A stretch of 37,140 bases of DNA from Bradyrhizobium semiaridum (GTDB taxonomy: Bacteria > Pseudomonadota > Alphaproteobacteria > Rhizobiales > Xanthobacteraceae), in the NCBI RefSeq assembly GCF_020329505.1, contig NZ_JAGKJJ010000040.1, positions 1-37,140 on the forward strand, written 5' to 3'. Of this stretch, positions 14,963 to 21,802 are shown one piece after another. The notes under the pieces were generated by a model. It ran no database searches. It was given only the letters and a program-made list of their open reading frames with translations, and was not told the DNA's origin. Made by a program: the position numbers and the translations under genes. Every line of letters starts with the position of its first letter. The first letter of the stretch is position 1.

Positions 14963-15265
14963 TCACGCGGCCTTGCGCTTTCGGGTGCGGGCGGCCTTCT
15001 CCGCCGAGCGCGATCGCTCTGCGGCGGGCCGGCTCGCGGCAGCCTTGCCGCCGAGCTTGCCGCCCTTGCGTGACGGCGCATGATCCTCGCGCTTGCCCCG
15101 GCCGGAGCCGCTCTTCTTGCCGCCATGGGTCTCCTTGTTGACGGTGGCCCACGCGCGTCGTTCGGCCTCGCGCTCCGGAACGCCACGGTGCTCGTAGCCC
15201 TCCTCGATGTGTTCGGCCTGCCGCTTCTGCTTGTCGGTGTAACTCGACTTGTCGCCTCTTGGCAC
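14963..15265 (-). CDS. Small basic Lys/Arg-rich protein
   Basis: A 100-aa protein from a GTG start (15265; AGGAG six bases upstream). The N-terminal half, PRGDKSSYTDKQKRQAEHIE followed by EGYEHRGVPEREAERRAWATVNKETHGGKK, is a compact charged helical module seen in small proteins that are sometimes labelled plasmid-stabilisation proteins, a label that does not define a function. The C-terminal half is a Gly/Lys/Arg/Ala-rich tail resembling histone-like or DNA-coating tails. DNA or RNA binding is a fair inference. It is the last gene of a three-gene minus-strand set headed by an EcfG promoter. Confidence 0.8.
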   Translation of the reverse strand: MPRGDKSSYTDKQKRQAEHIEEGYEHRGVPEREAERRAWATVNKETHGGKKSGSGRGKREDHAPSRKGGKLGGKAAASRPAAERSRSAEKAARTRKRKAA

Positions 15266-15278
15266 GATGCACTCCTGT

Positions 15279-15527
15279 CTATTTTGATCGCGATGCCAGC
15301 CGGGCCAGGACGCGATCATCGTTGACGCGATCATTGCTGGCCTGCGGATGCACGACCTCGAATCTGGAGCGGCTGAAGCGGCCGAGGCCGCCCAGCTCGT
15401 AATAGCCATCGCGTTCGAGATCGCGCGTCACCTCATAGACCCGTCCCACCGAAAGCGTGTCCCGCGCCAGCGTGTCGTCGACGCAGCGGACGTGGAAAAT
15501 CTTGCCTGTCTCGACCAATGCCTTCAT
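15279..15527 (-). CDS. Hypothetical protein, 82 aa
   Basis: The soluble protein starts MKALVETGKIFHVRCVDDTL and has a motif-like stretch VGRVYEVTRDLERDGYYELGGLGRFSRSRFEVV, which looks like a small beta-barrel (SH3-like) fold with a charged C-terminal tail. No family name can be given. It sits 13 bases upstream of the basic protein gene at 14963 and 90 bases downstream of the 74-aa gene, all on the minus strand. GAGG abuts the ATG with almost no spacing, so a TTG three codons further in is an alternative start. Confidence 0.75.
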   Translation of the reverse strand: MKALVETGKIFHVRCVDDTLARDTLSVGRVYEVTRDLERDGYYELGGLGRFSRSRFEVVHPQASNDRVNDDRVLARLASRSK

Positions 15528-15617
15528 CCTCGGTTGTTGACGTTCGCTGGCGCGTCATTCGACATGCCGCACCACGGGGTGGGATCAGTCCGGTCATCAC
15601 GGCCGGAACTGGGACGA

Positions 15618-15842
15618 TCACGACACCTCTTTCGGCAGCTTCCATTCGGGCGCCGGATCGAAGGTTTCGTCGTCTGCAATCCGCTTCATGTGATAGCCCT
15701 CCGGAAGCACCTGGCCTCCAGCCTCGTCGGCAACGGGAACATCGAGCACCAGCCCGGATACCAGCGCATGTTCCCACGCCTCCTTCTCGGTCGGGAAGGC
15801 GCGGTCGATTTGCTTGTCGCGATCGAACAACGCGTAGGGCAT
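15618..15842 (-). CDS. Hypothetical protein, 74 aa, predicted stress-induced
   Basis: A small acidic soluble protein (MPYALFDRDKQIDRAFPTEK, then EAWEHALVSGLVLDVPVADEAGGQVLPEGYHMKRI). GAGGA lies six bases before the ATG at 15842; longer readings pass through the promoter and are rejected. A perfect EcfG-type promoter is placed 52-76 bases upstream of the start. It is the first of three small genes on the minus strand and would bring all three under general-stress control if they are co-transcribed. Its function is unknown. Confidence 0.8.
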   Translation of the reverse strand: MPYALFDRDKQIDRAFPTEKEAWEHALVSGLVLDVPVADEAGGQVLPEGYHMKRIADDETFDPAPEWKLPKEVS

Positions 15843-15893
15843 CTCGTGTCCTCGAGGCAGACGGCGCATGGCCGGCTCGCATGATGTGCCGTG

Positions 15894-15918
15894 AACGTTT
15901 GGGCAAGGCGGGCGTTCC
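15894..15918 (-). promoter_or_regulatory. EcfG-type general stress promoter
   Basis: Read on the minus strand: GGAAC (15918-15914), a 16-base spacer and CGTT (15897-15894), an exact match to the EcfG consensus with the same spacing as the site at 14625. The expected start point is near 15887, about 45 bases before the ATG at 15842. Confidence 0.75.
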
Positions 15919-16312
15919 TCGCGCTGATCGGTGAAACGAATATGCGGGTCACGTTTCCGCCGCGAGCTGCGAGGATCATGCGCAGAGCTGGCGAGTTGGT
16001 CTCGGCATGACGCCGGCACGGCTTGTAGGCGCCGCATGCGTCAATTTCGGCCATCTGCCCGCCCTTCCTCCGGCGCGGGCCGTCGTATATGAGAATTTAC
16101 AAGGGAAAGCTGCCGGGAGCCCCGGGGAATCGAGGGCAACGAAGCGGGGGCGAGTATCGGGCGGTTGGATCGAGTTGGGCGTGTGGAGAGTGACGAAAGT
16201 TCATTAATCCAAGAGCCGTAATGTGGCACTTGATCGACGCAGGCACCGACAGGCACTTCAACCGGGGCAGAGAATGGGACACCGATTGGCGACGGCGCAC
16301 TCAAACGGAGCG
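15919..16312. other. 394-base gap, no gene seen
   Basis: Between the EcfG promoter and the L,D-transpeptidase start there are only short overlapping frames with shadow-like composition. No clear hairpin, repeat or strong promoter was found. The promoter and leader of the L,D-transpeptidase must lie in the right half. Confidence 0.5.
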
Positions 16313-17914
16313 ATGCGGCGTTGGGGCCTTCCCGCGATTGTGACATTGGCGGCGGTCGCCGCACAGGTGGGACTGACCACAGCCGCCACCGCGCGTGAGG
16401 CGCGCCGCGCAGCTGCCGTCGAGGCGACGGCGCCGCGCGAGGCCGGCCCGCCGATCATGGCGATCGTGTCGATCAAGTCGCAGCAGGTCACATTCTACGA
16501 CGCCGACGGCTGGATCATGCGTGCGCCGGTCTCGACCGGCATCAAGGGACGCGAGACGCCGGCCGGCGTCTTCGCCGTCATCGAGAAGGACAAGGACCAC
16601 CATTCGACCCTCTATGACGATGCCTGGATGCCGAACATGCAGCGCATCACCTGGAACGGAGTCGCGCTGCATGGCGGACCGTTGCCGGGCTATCCAGCCT
16701 CGCACGGCTGCGTGCGGATGCCCTACGAGTTTGCCGAAAGACTGTTCGACAAGACCTGGATCGGGATGCGGGTGATCGTCTCGCCGAACGACGCCGCTCC
16801 GGTCGAGTTTTCGCATCCGGCGTTGCTGGTGCCGAACAAGGATGCCATCGCGGCGGCGCCGGGCCATGCCCAGGCGGCAGCCCGCGAGGCGGCGGATGCG
16901 GCGAGGGTGGCCGACGAGGCGAAGAAGGCCGCCGCGACCGCGGCGCGCGACGTGACTTCGCTCGCCGCGGCGCTGCAGAAGTTGCAGAAGGCCAAGACCA
17001 AGGCCGACGCCGAGCTCGCCTTCGCCGAGAGGTCGCTCGCTGCGGCCAAGACCGACCAGGCCAAGGCGAAGGCCGAGGAGGCGAAGCAGAAGGCCGCTCC
17101 CGCCGCTGCCGACGCTGCGGCCCAGCTCGATACCGCCAAGGCCGACGCGACGGCGAAGCGCGACGCAGCCGCCGCCGCAAAGGACGCCGCCAAGGCGGCC
17201 GAGACCAAGAAGGCCGAGACCGCCAAGGCGGCGACCGAGGCCAAGCTCGCGCTCGAGCCGGTCTCGATCTACATCAGCCGCTCGACGCAGAAGGTCTACG
17301 TGCGCCGCAACACACACAAGCCGTGGCCCGATGGCGGCGAGGTGTTCGATTCGAGTATCGAGGCGCCGGTGACCATCCGCGATCCGGACAAGCCGATCGG
17401 CACGCATATTTTCACGGCGATGGCGCGCAGCGACGCCGGCCTGCGCTGGAGCGTGGTGACGATCGACGGCGGCGACAACGCCAAGGACGCGCTCGATCGT
17501 GTCACCATCCCGCAGGATGTGCTCGACCGCATCGGCCCGACGGCGTTGCCGCGGTCCTCGATCGTCGTCTCGGACGAGCCGCTCAGCAGCGAGACCAATT
17601 ATCGCACCGAGTTCGTCGCGGTGCTGAGCAACCAGCCGCAGGGCGGCTTCATCACGCGCAAGCCGTCGATGGAGGATCGTATCGCGCGGACCGGCGGCTG
17701 GGGCAGCGAGGACGACGACGGTTTCGGTTTCTTCCAGCGCAGCTGGGACCCGCAAGGCGGCACCACGACACGCCGGCGCGGCGCGCAGCAACAGCAATAT
17801 TATGGTGGCCCGACCTACTATGGCGATCAGGGTTACGGGCAGTCCGGCCAGTATTACGGACAGTCGTCGGGCCAGTATTATGGTCAGCAGACCCGGCAAC
17901 CGGGCCTGTGGTGA
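16313..17914 (+). CDS. L,D-transpeptidase (YkuD) with coiled-coil and C-terminal module
   Basis: A 533-aa exported protein. The signal peptide (MRRWGLPAIVTLAAVAAQVG...) is followed by a YkuD domain (about residues 48-155) with His120 and catalytic Cys133 in HGGPLPGYPASHGCVRM. YkuD enzymes form 3-3 cross-links in peptidoglycan or attach proteins to it. Residues about 180-325 are an Ala/Lys/Glu-rich helix with repeated AKADA/AAKDA patterns, likely a long coiled coil. Then comes a second folded module (SIYISRSTQKVYVRRNTHKP...) that resembles another YkuD-like beta region but has no SHGC motif, and a tail with repeats of QYYGQ. Starts at 16274 or 16223 are possible; 16313 is favoured by the signal peptide and ACGGAG upstream. 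Confidence 0.88.
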   Translation: MRRWGLPAIVTLAAVAAQVGLTTAATAREARRAAAVEATAPREAGPPIMAIVSIKSQQVTFYDADGWIMRAPVSTGIKGRETPAGVFAVIEKDKDHHSTLYDDAWMPNMQRITWNGVALHGGPLPGYPASHGCVRMPYEFAERLFDKTWIGMRVIVSPNDAAPVEFSHPALLVPNKDAIAAAPGHAQAAAREAADAARVADEAKKAAATAARDVTSLAAALQKLQKAKTKADAELAFAERSLAAAKTDQAKAKAEEAKQKAAPAAADAAAQLDTAKADATAKRDAAAAAKDAAKAAETKKAETAKAATEAKLALEPVSIYISRSTQKVYVRRNTHKPWPDGGEVFDSSIEAPVTIRDPDKPIGTHIFTAMARSDAGLRWSVVTIDGGDNAKDALDRVTIPQDVLDRIGPTALPRSSIVVSDEPLSSETNYRTEFVAVLSNQPQGGFITRKPSMEDRIARTGGWGSEDDDGFGFFQRSWDPQGGTTTRRRGAQQQQYYGGPTYYGDQGYGQSGQYYGQSSGQYYGQQTRQPGLW

Positions 17915-18004
17915 GCCGCGAGCTCGCGAGGAACTCCATCGCGTAGCCCGGGACCACTGCCGGTGTGACTCTTCAGATTACGCTGCCGGCTCGGTCGGCG
18001 AAAG

Positions 18005-18832
18005 CTACTTCGCCGGCGCGGGGCCCGACAGTTTTGATAGTTCCAGCAGGGCAGGCCTATAGGGCGGGTACGGATCGTCGTCCTCGGGTATCGTGCAGTG
18101 GCCGAATTCCTGCTGGATCCGCTGAATCTCCATGACGCGCTCATTCAGCCGCTGCAGGTGCTCCAGCGATCTCGCCTTCCAGTAGCGGAACGTGTCGATT
18201 GTGATCGGCACGAAGGCGGTGCCGAACAGCGTTGGATCGGGAACGATGGTGCGCCCGATCAGCAGGTATCTGTTCTCGCCGACGATGATGAGGGTGGCGT
18301 AGGGGCGGGTTGCGGTCACCCTGATGCCGTTGAGCGACAATTCCACGAGTTTGCTGAAATACGGTTCCTCGCGCCAGCGCTCCGGATTCTCGATATCGAC
18401 CTGCACATTCAGCGTGTCGAGGCCGAAATGCAGCACGATGCCGGCTTTCTCGGGAAACCAGTCGTCGTCGAAATGGCCCTGCAACCAGGCGCAACTGAAC
18501 GAGCGGCACTGCCGGGGACGCTGTTGATAGATCTCGCACCCGCCGCCGGCCATGATGTGCTTGCATACGGTGTCGATCGGCTTGCTGAGGTCGGTGACCT
18601 CGAGCACCTTGCAGCACAGCGTGCACGATCCGCACTGCCGGACGGTGGGCGCCGCCGGAATGCCGAGCGTCCAGGTGCCCTTGCTCTCGCGGAACAGCAG
18701 CTTCTGCTTCTCCAGCGCGTTCAGGGCGCGTTCGACCTTGAGACGGGATAACCCGGTCGCATCGACAATATTCTTCGTCGTCGTCGCGCCACTCTCGACT
18801 GCGCGAACTACGACCAATGCCACTTGGTCCAT
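18005..18832 (-). CDS. Winged-helix plus CxxCxxCC (YkgJ-like) metal-cluster protein
   Basis: A 275-aa cytoplasmic protein. Residues 3-58 form a winged-helix-like region (DATGLSRLKVERALNALEKQ, then LLFRESKGTWTLG). Residues 67-114 hold the zinc/iron-chelating YkgJ-type pattern: CGSCTLCC (Cys67, 70, 73, 74), CKH (Cys90), GGCEIY (Cys99) and RPRQCRSFSC (Cys109, 114). The rest includes WFPEKAGIVLHFG and a C-terminal helix ending in a Pro-rich tail. The ATG at 18832 is preferred because the upstream in-frame extension is composition-poor. Cluster chemistry is unknown; a metal- or redox-sensing regulator is a possible reading. Confidence 0.85.
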   Translation of the reverse strand: MDQVALVVVRAVESGATTTKNIVDATGLSRLKVERALNALEKQKLLFRESKGTWTLGIPAAPTVRQCGSCTLCCKVLEVTDLSKPIDTVCKHIMAGGGCEIYQQRPRQCRSFSCAWLQGHFDDDWFPEKAGIVLHFGLDTLNVQVDIENPERWREEPYFSKLVELSLNGIRVTATRPYATLIIVGENRYLLIGRTIVPDPTLFGTAFVPITIDTFRYWKARSLEHLQRLNERVMEIQRIQQEFGHCTIPEDDDPYPPYRPALLELSKLSGPAPAK

Positions 18833-19058
18833 TGTCTCTTCTTGACCGGCGTCTTTGTCTTGACTGGCGCTTGTTGTGCCTGGTTCGTTGAGTGCCTGCG
18901 GCGATAGCTTACCGGAGCACCAGTTTTCAAGCTCACCGCAGCCGAGTGCTGCCTCAAGCACAACACTACTTGAGTCTATCCGCGGTAAGGTGGTGTAGCG
19001 CGCGCAAATTCGCATGGCTTGGTTGAATACAAATCGCCGTGATGAATGCGATTGCCCA

Positions 19059-19081
19059 TTGCCTTATCTTCAGGCAATGAC
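19059..19081. promoter_or_regulatory. Perfect dyad just before transporter start
   Basis: CATTGCCT (19059-19066) and AGGCAATG (19074-19081) form an eight-pair dyad with a seven-base centre, ending eight bases before the ATG at 19090. It overlaps where a ribosome site would be, so it may be a regulator-binding site or an RNA hairpin that affects translation. Confidence 0.45.
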
Positions 19082-19089
19082 GGTGGCAA

Positions 19090-19962
19090 ATGAACAAGAG
19101 CTTCGAGGAAACTGCCGCCCGTCTGGCGCCGGCGATCTTTGTCGTGCTGTGGAGCACGGGGTTCATCGGCACCAAATACGTCATCGACAATGCCGAGCCG
19201 CTGACCTACCTGGCGATCCGGATGGCGATCGTGGTGGTGGTGATGGCGCTGATCGCCGCAGTCGCGCGGCCGGCATGGCCGGATCGCGTCGGCGTATTCC
19301 ACAGCGCGGTGGCCGGCATCCTGGTGCACGGCTTTTATCTCGGCGGCACCGCGATCGCGATCGCGCATTCAATCCCGGCCGGGCTGTCGGCGCTGATCCC
19401 CGGCCTGCAACCGATCCTGACCTCGACGATTGCAAATCGCTGGCTCGGCGAGCGCGTCACGCCGCTGCAATGGGGCGGGCTGGTGCTGGGGCTCGCCGGT
19501 GTCGTGCTGATCCTGCACAACCGGCCGATGACGGGCGATGCGGGCTGGGGCTGGTTTGCCTCCGGCGTGTCGCTGATCAGCATCACGCTCGGCACGCTGT
19601 ATCAGCGCCGCTATTGCAGTCGGATCGACTGGCGCGCCGGCAATCTCGTGCAGTACGTCGCGGTGACGATCTTCTTCGGCATCGGCGCCTGGCTGTTCGA
19701 GACCAACGTCGTGCACTGGACCGGCGAGTTCATCCTGGCGCTGGCCTGGCTGGTGTTCGCGCTGTCGATCGGCTCGATCTCGCTGCTGTACTGGCTGATC
19801 CGCCATCACGCCGCGACCTCGGTCGCGAGCCTGTTCTATCTGGTGCCGGCGGTGACCGCGCTGATGGCCTATGTGCTGTTTGGCGAGCGGCTGGACACCG
19901 TCGCCATCGCGGGCATGGCAGCCTGCGCCGCTGCGGTGCTGCTAGTCAATCGCCGCGGTTAG
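19090..19962 (+). CDS. EamA/DMT-family transporter
   Basis: A 290-aa membrane protein with ten predicted segments in two EamA repeats: FVVLWSTGFIGTKYVIDNAE at the start, LIPGLQPILTSTIANRWLGE at the end of the first repeat, and FYLVPAVTALMAYVLFGERL in the second. Typical substrates of this group are amino acids and metabolites, moved outward; no specific one can be named. It is only distantly similar to the EamA protein at 4107-5003. It is divergent from the winged-helix/metal-cluster gene (257 bases between starts) and preceded by a perfect dyad that overlaps the expected ribosome site. Confidence 0.9.
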   Translation: MNKSFEETAARLAPAIFVVLWSTGFIGTKYVIDNAEPLTYLAIRMAIVVVVMALIAAVARPAWPDRVGVFHSAVAGILVHGFYLGGTAIAIAHSIPAGLSALIPGLQPILTSTIANRWLGERVTPLQWGGLVLGLAGVVLILHNRPMTGDAGWGWFASGVSLISITLGTLYQRRYCSRIDWRAGNLVQYVAVTIFFGIGAWLFETNVVHWTGEFILALAWLVFALSIGSISLLYWLIRHHAATSVASLFYLVPAVTALMAYVLFGERLDTVAIAGMAACAAAVLLVNRRG

Positions 19963-20050
19963 AGCGCTTTCAAGCGAAGTGGATGCCGCTTCGCGCGAAG
20001 AAAACGCCTCGGGACAAAAATCCGCTGGCCCGTTCCGATTCATCGGAACG
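19963..20050. repeat. Palindromic intergenic repeat
   Basis: After the transporter stop, GCGCTTTCAAGCGAAGTGG leads into a GCGAAG/CTTCGC stem, then AAAACGCCTCGGGACAAAAA, and the element ends with a perfect hairpin CGTTCCGAT-TC-ATCGGAACG (20031-20050). Similar CGTTCCGAT...ATCGGAACG elements occur in many Bradyrhizobium intergenic regions by my recollection. It sits between convergent genes and can act as a terminator for both. Confidence 0.6.
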
Positions 20051-20098
20051 GAGCCAACTCAAGGCCCGCTTGCCCATCTGATGCGCGATGGCAGCCTG

Positions 20099-20758
20099 CT
20101 ACTTCGGCTGCGGCACGATCCGGATATATGGCTTCGGCGACTTCCAGCCCTGCGGGTAGATCGTCTTGGCCTCGTCGTCGCTGACCGAGCCCGCGATGAT
20201 CACGTCCTCGCCCTGCTTCCAGTCGGCGGGGGTGGCGACGCGGTGCTTGGCGGTCATCTGCAGCGAGTCGATCGAGCGCAGGATCTCCTGGAAGTTTCGG
20301 CCGGTGGTCATCGGATAGACCATCACCAGCTTGATCTTCTTGTCCGGGCCGATCACGAACACGTTGCGGACGGTCTGGTTGTCGGCTGCGGTGCGGGTGA
20401 GGGGATCGCCGGAGGTCGAGGCCGGCAGCATGTCGTAGAGCTTGGAGACGTTGAAGTCGGTGTCGCCGATCATCGGATAGTTCGGCGCGGCGCCCTGGGT
20501 CTCCTTGATGTCCTCGGACCATTTGGCGTGGCGGTCGACCGGGTCGACCGACAAGCCCATCAGCTTGACGCCGCGCTTGTCGAACTCCGGCTTCAGCTTG
20601 GCGAGCGCGCCGAGTTCGGTGGTGCAGACCGGAGTGAAGTCCTTGGGATGGGAGAACAGCAGGGCCCAGCTGTTGCCGATCCAGTCGTGGAAGCGGATTT
20701 TACCTTCAGTGGTCTCAGCTTCGAAGTCGGGGGCGAGTGCGCCAATCTGGAGTGCCAT
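20099..20758 (-). CDS. 1-Cys peroxiredoxin (Prx6 type)
   Basis: A 219-aa cytoplasmic thiol peroxidase that reduces hydrogen peroxide, alkyl hydroperoxides or peroxynitrite. The peroxidatic Cys45 lies in DFTPVCTTELG, and the Prx6-type C-terminal domain includes TTGRNFQEILRSIDSLQMTA and the end VSDDEAKTIYPQGWKSPKPY. No other cysteine is present, so it is a true 1-Cys enzyme needing an external thiol. Length and layout are normal. GAGG lies about seven bases before the ATG at 20758. It is a single gene, and no OxyR-like site was identified in the AT-rich upstream gap. Confidence 0.95.
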   Translation of the reverse strand: MALQIGALAPDFEAETTEGKIRFHDWIGNSWALLFSHPKDFTPVCTTELGALAKLKPEFDKRGVKLMGLSVDPVDRHAKWSEDIKETQGAAPNYPMIGDTDFNVSKLYDMLPASTSGDPLTRTAADNQTVRNVFVIGPDKKIKLVMVYPMTTGRNFQEILRSIDSLQMTAKHRVATPADWKQGEDVIIAGSVSDDEAKTIYPQGWKSPKPYIRIVPQPK

Positions 20759-21145
20759 GATCTTACCTCATCTTATTGAAGTTGCTGTTGAATTCGTGTT
20801 AGAGGCGTCCGCGTCAGTATACGGCCCGCAAAGGCTCAAGTGAACCGGCTGATGAAAAAGGTGAAATTCTTCTCTCAACGCCGGAACTCATAACACCTTC
20901 TTTTGATCCCCGCGCCTGCGACGAAATAACCGATGCGACACGAAAAGCTTGGAAATGCCCAGATATTGCCGCTTCCCGCCGCCATCACGCCGGCCCCGGT
21001 TGCTATACGACCGAACCATGACATGGGTCCCGGCGACCAAATGGCAACCATCTAAAAATCTCGGAACGCAAGTTCCGAATCATTAACCACTCGTTTACGC
21101 CCGCGTGGAAAAGCTGGCCTGAGATAGGAATTGAAAGCTCCAACA
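20759..21145. other. 387-base intergenic region between divergent genes
   Basis: No gene is seen between the peroxiredoxin and the 193-aa hypothetical gene, which are transcribed away from each other. The region is richer in A and T than its surroundings and must hold both promoters. The one clear structure is the dyad plus CtrA-like motif at 21061-21097. Confidence 0.6.
21061..21097 (+). promoter_or_regulatory. Dyad and CtrA-like motif upstream of hypothetical gene
   Basis: TCGGAAC-GCAA-GTTCCGA (21061-21078) is a perfect seven-pair hairpin or operator. Next to it, TTAA-N7-TTTA (21083-21097) matches the CtrA consensus TTAA-N7-TTAA at seven of eight bases. The pair lies 49-85 bases upstream of the ATG at 21146. 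The GGAAC here has no CGTT at 16-17 bases, so it is not an EcfG promoter. Confidence 0.4.
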
Positions 21146-21727
21146 ATGTCTGCCCCGAGTACCAAGACCGCTGAGTCTCTCAGCGGTGCGTTGCATCCGT
21201 CCTGCCGCAAGACCGCCGCCCATGCACTGACCATCGTCCGCGACGGCGTCATCACCGGCGAAGGCCCGACCACCCGAGGCCGCATCCATTTCTCCCGCTC
21301 GCTCGATGCCGATGACGCCGCTTGGTGCGCGCGCATCCTGACGGCATCGGCGGTCGACCATCAGCCCGTCAGCCGGGCCGAGGTCGAGGCGCTGTTCGCG
21401 ATCAACGAGGCCGCGGCCGAGCGCAGCGATGACGGCAGGTTCGACGACCTGCTCGCCAAGGCGATCGCCCATCACGCCGCTTCCGAGTCCGGCCTGCCGG
21501 TGCCGCCGCGCACCGTGGCGCTGGCCGCCGACACCGACATCGAGGACTGGGCGCCGACGCAAGGAGCCAAGATCGACACCAAGGTGCTGGAGTGGATCGC
21601 GGGCCAGATGCGCGGCAAGCGCCGCGCGGGTCGCGCGCTGGCGGCAATGGTGGCGACGCTGGTCGGCGCAGCCGCGCTGCCGCTCGCAACCAAGCTCCCC
21701 AACGTGTTCGACATCGGGATGATGTGA
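21146..21727 (+). CDS. Hypothetical protein with C-terminal membrane segment
   Basis: A 193-aa protein. Its first 60 residues include TAAHALTIVRDGVITGEGPT and FSRSLDADDAAWCARILTAS, then a helical acidic middle (VSRAEVEALFAINEAAAERS) and one hydrophobic stretch near the C-terminus (about residues 165-185, ALAAMVATLVGAAALPLATK). No signal peptide or known domain is recognised. The ATG at 21146 is preferred to a TTG five codons earlier, though neither has a strong ribosome site. It is followed by two hairpins and converges on the phosphodiesterase gene. Confidence 0.75.
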   Translation: MSAPSTKTAESLSGALHPSCRKTAAHALTIVRDGVITGEGPTTRGRIHFSRSLDADDAAWCARILTASAVDHQPVSRAEVEALFAINEAAAERSDDGRFDDLLAKAIAHHAASESGLPVPPRTVALAADTDIEDWAPTQGAKIDTKVLEWIAGQMRGKRRAGRALAAMVATLVGAAALPLATKLPNVFDIGMM

Positions 21728-21732
21728 CCTTC

Positions 21733-21754
21733 GGGATGATATGAACATCATCCC
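21733..21754 (+). terminator. Hairpin after hypothetical gene
   Basis: GGGATGAT-ATGAAC-ATCATCCC is a perfect eight-pair stem with a six-base loop, five bases after the stop at 21727. With one bulged C it extends to TTCGGGATGAT/ATCATCCCCGAA. It has no T-run and precedes the better terminator at 21776. Confidence 0.4.
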
Positions 21755-21775
21755 CGAACGATGGATTTGGCCGAG

Positions 21776-21802
21776 ACGGCGGGGCTATTTCCCCGCCGTT
21801 TT
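21776..21802. terminator. Bidirectional terminator overlapping a stop codon
   Basis: ACGGCGGGG-CTATTT-CCCCGCCGT followed by TTT is a strong nine-pair intrinsic terminator for the plus-strand gene. On the minus strand the loop (AAATAG) contains the TAG stop (21787-21785) of the phosphodiesterase, so the last codons of that gene form one side of the stem. Confidence 0.75.

Noticed and set aside
16301..17899. Long minus-strand reading frame opposite the L,D-transpeptidase
   Set aside because: Arg/Leu/Gly-rich low-complexity shadow without start signals; the plus strand has the YkuD catalytic motif.
21064..21097. GGAAC as an EcfG promoter before the 193-aa gene
   Set aside because: No CGTT or close variant occurs 16 or 17 bases downstream.
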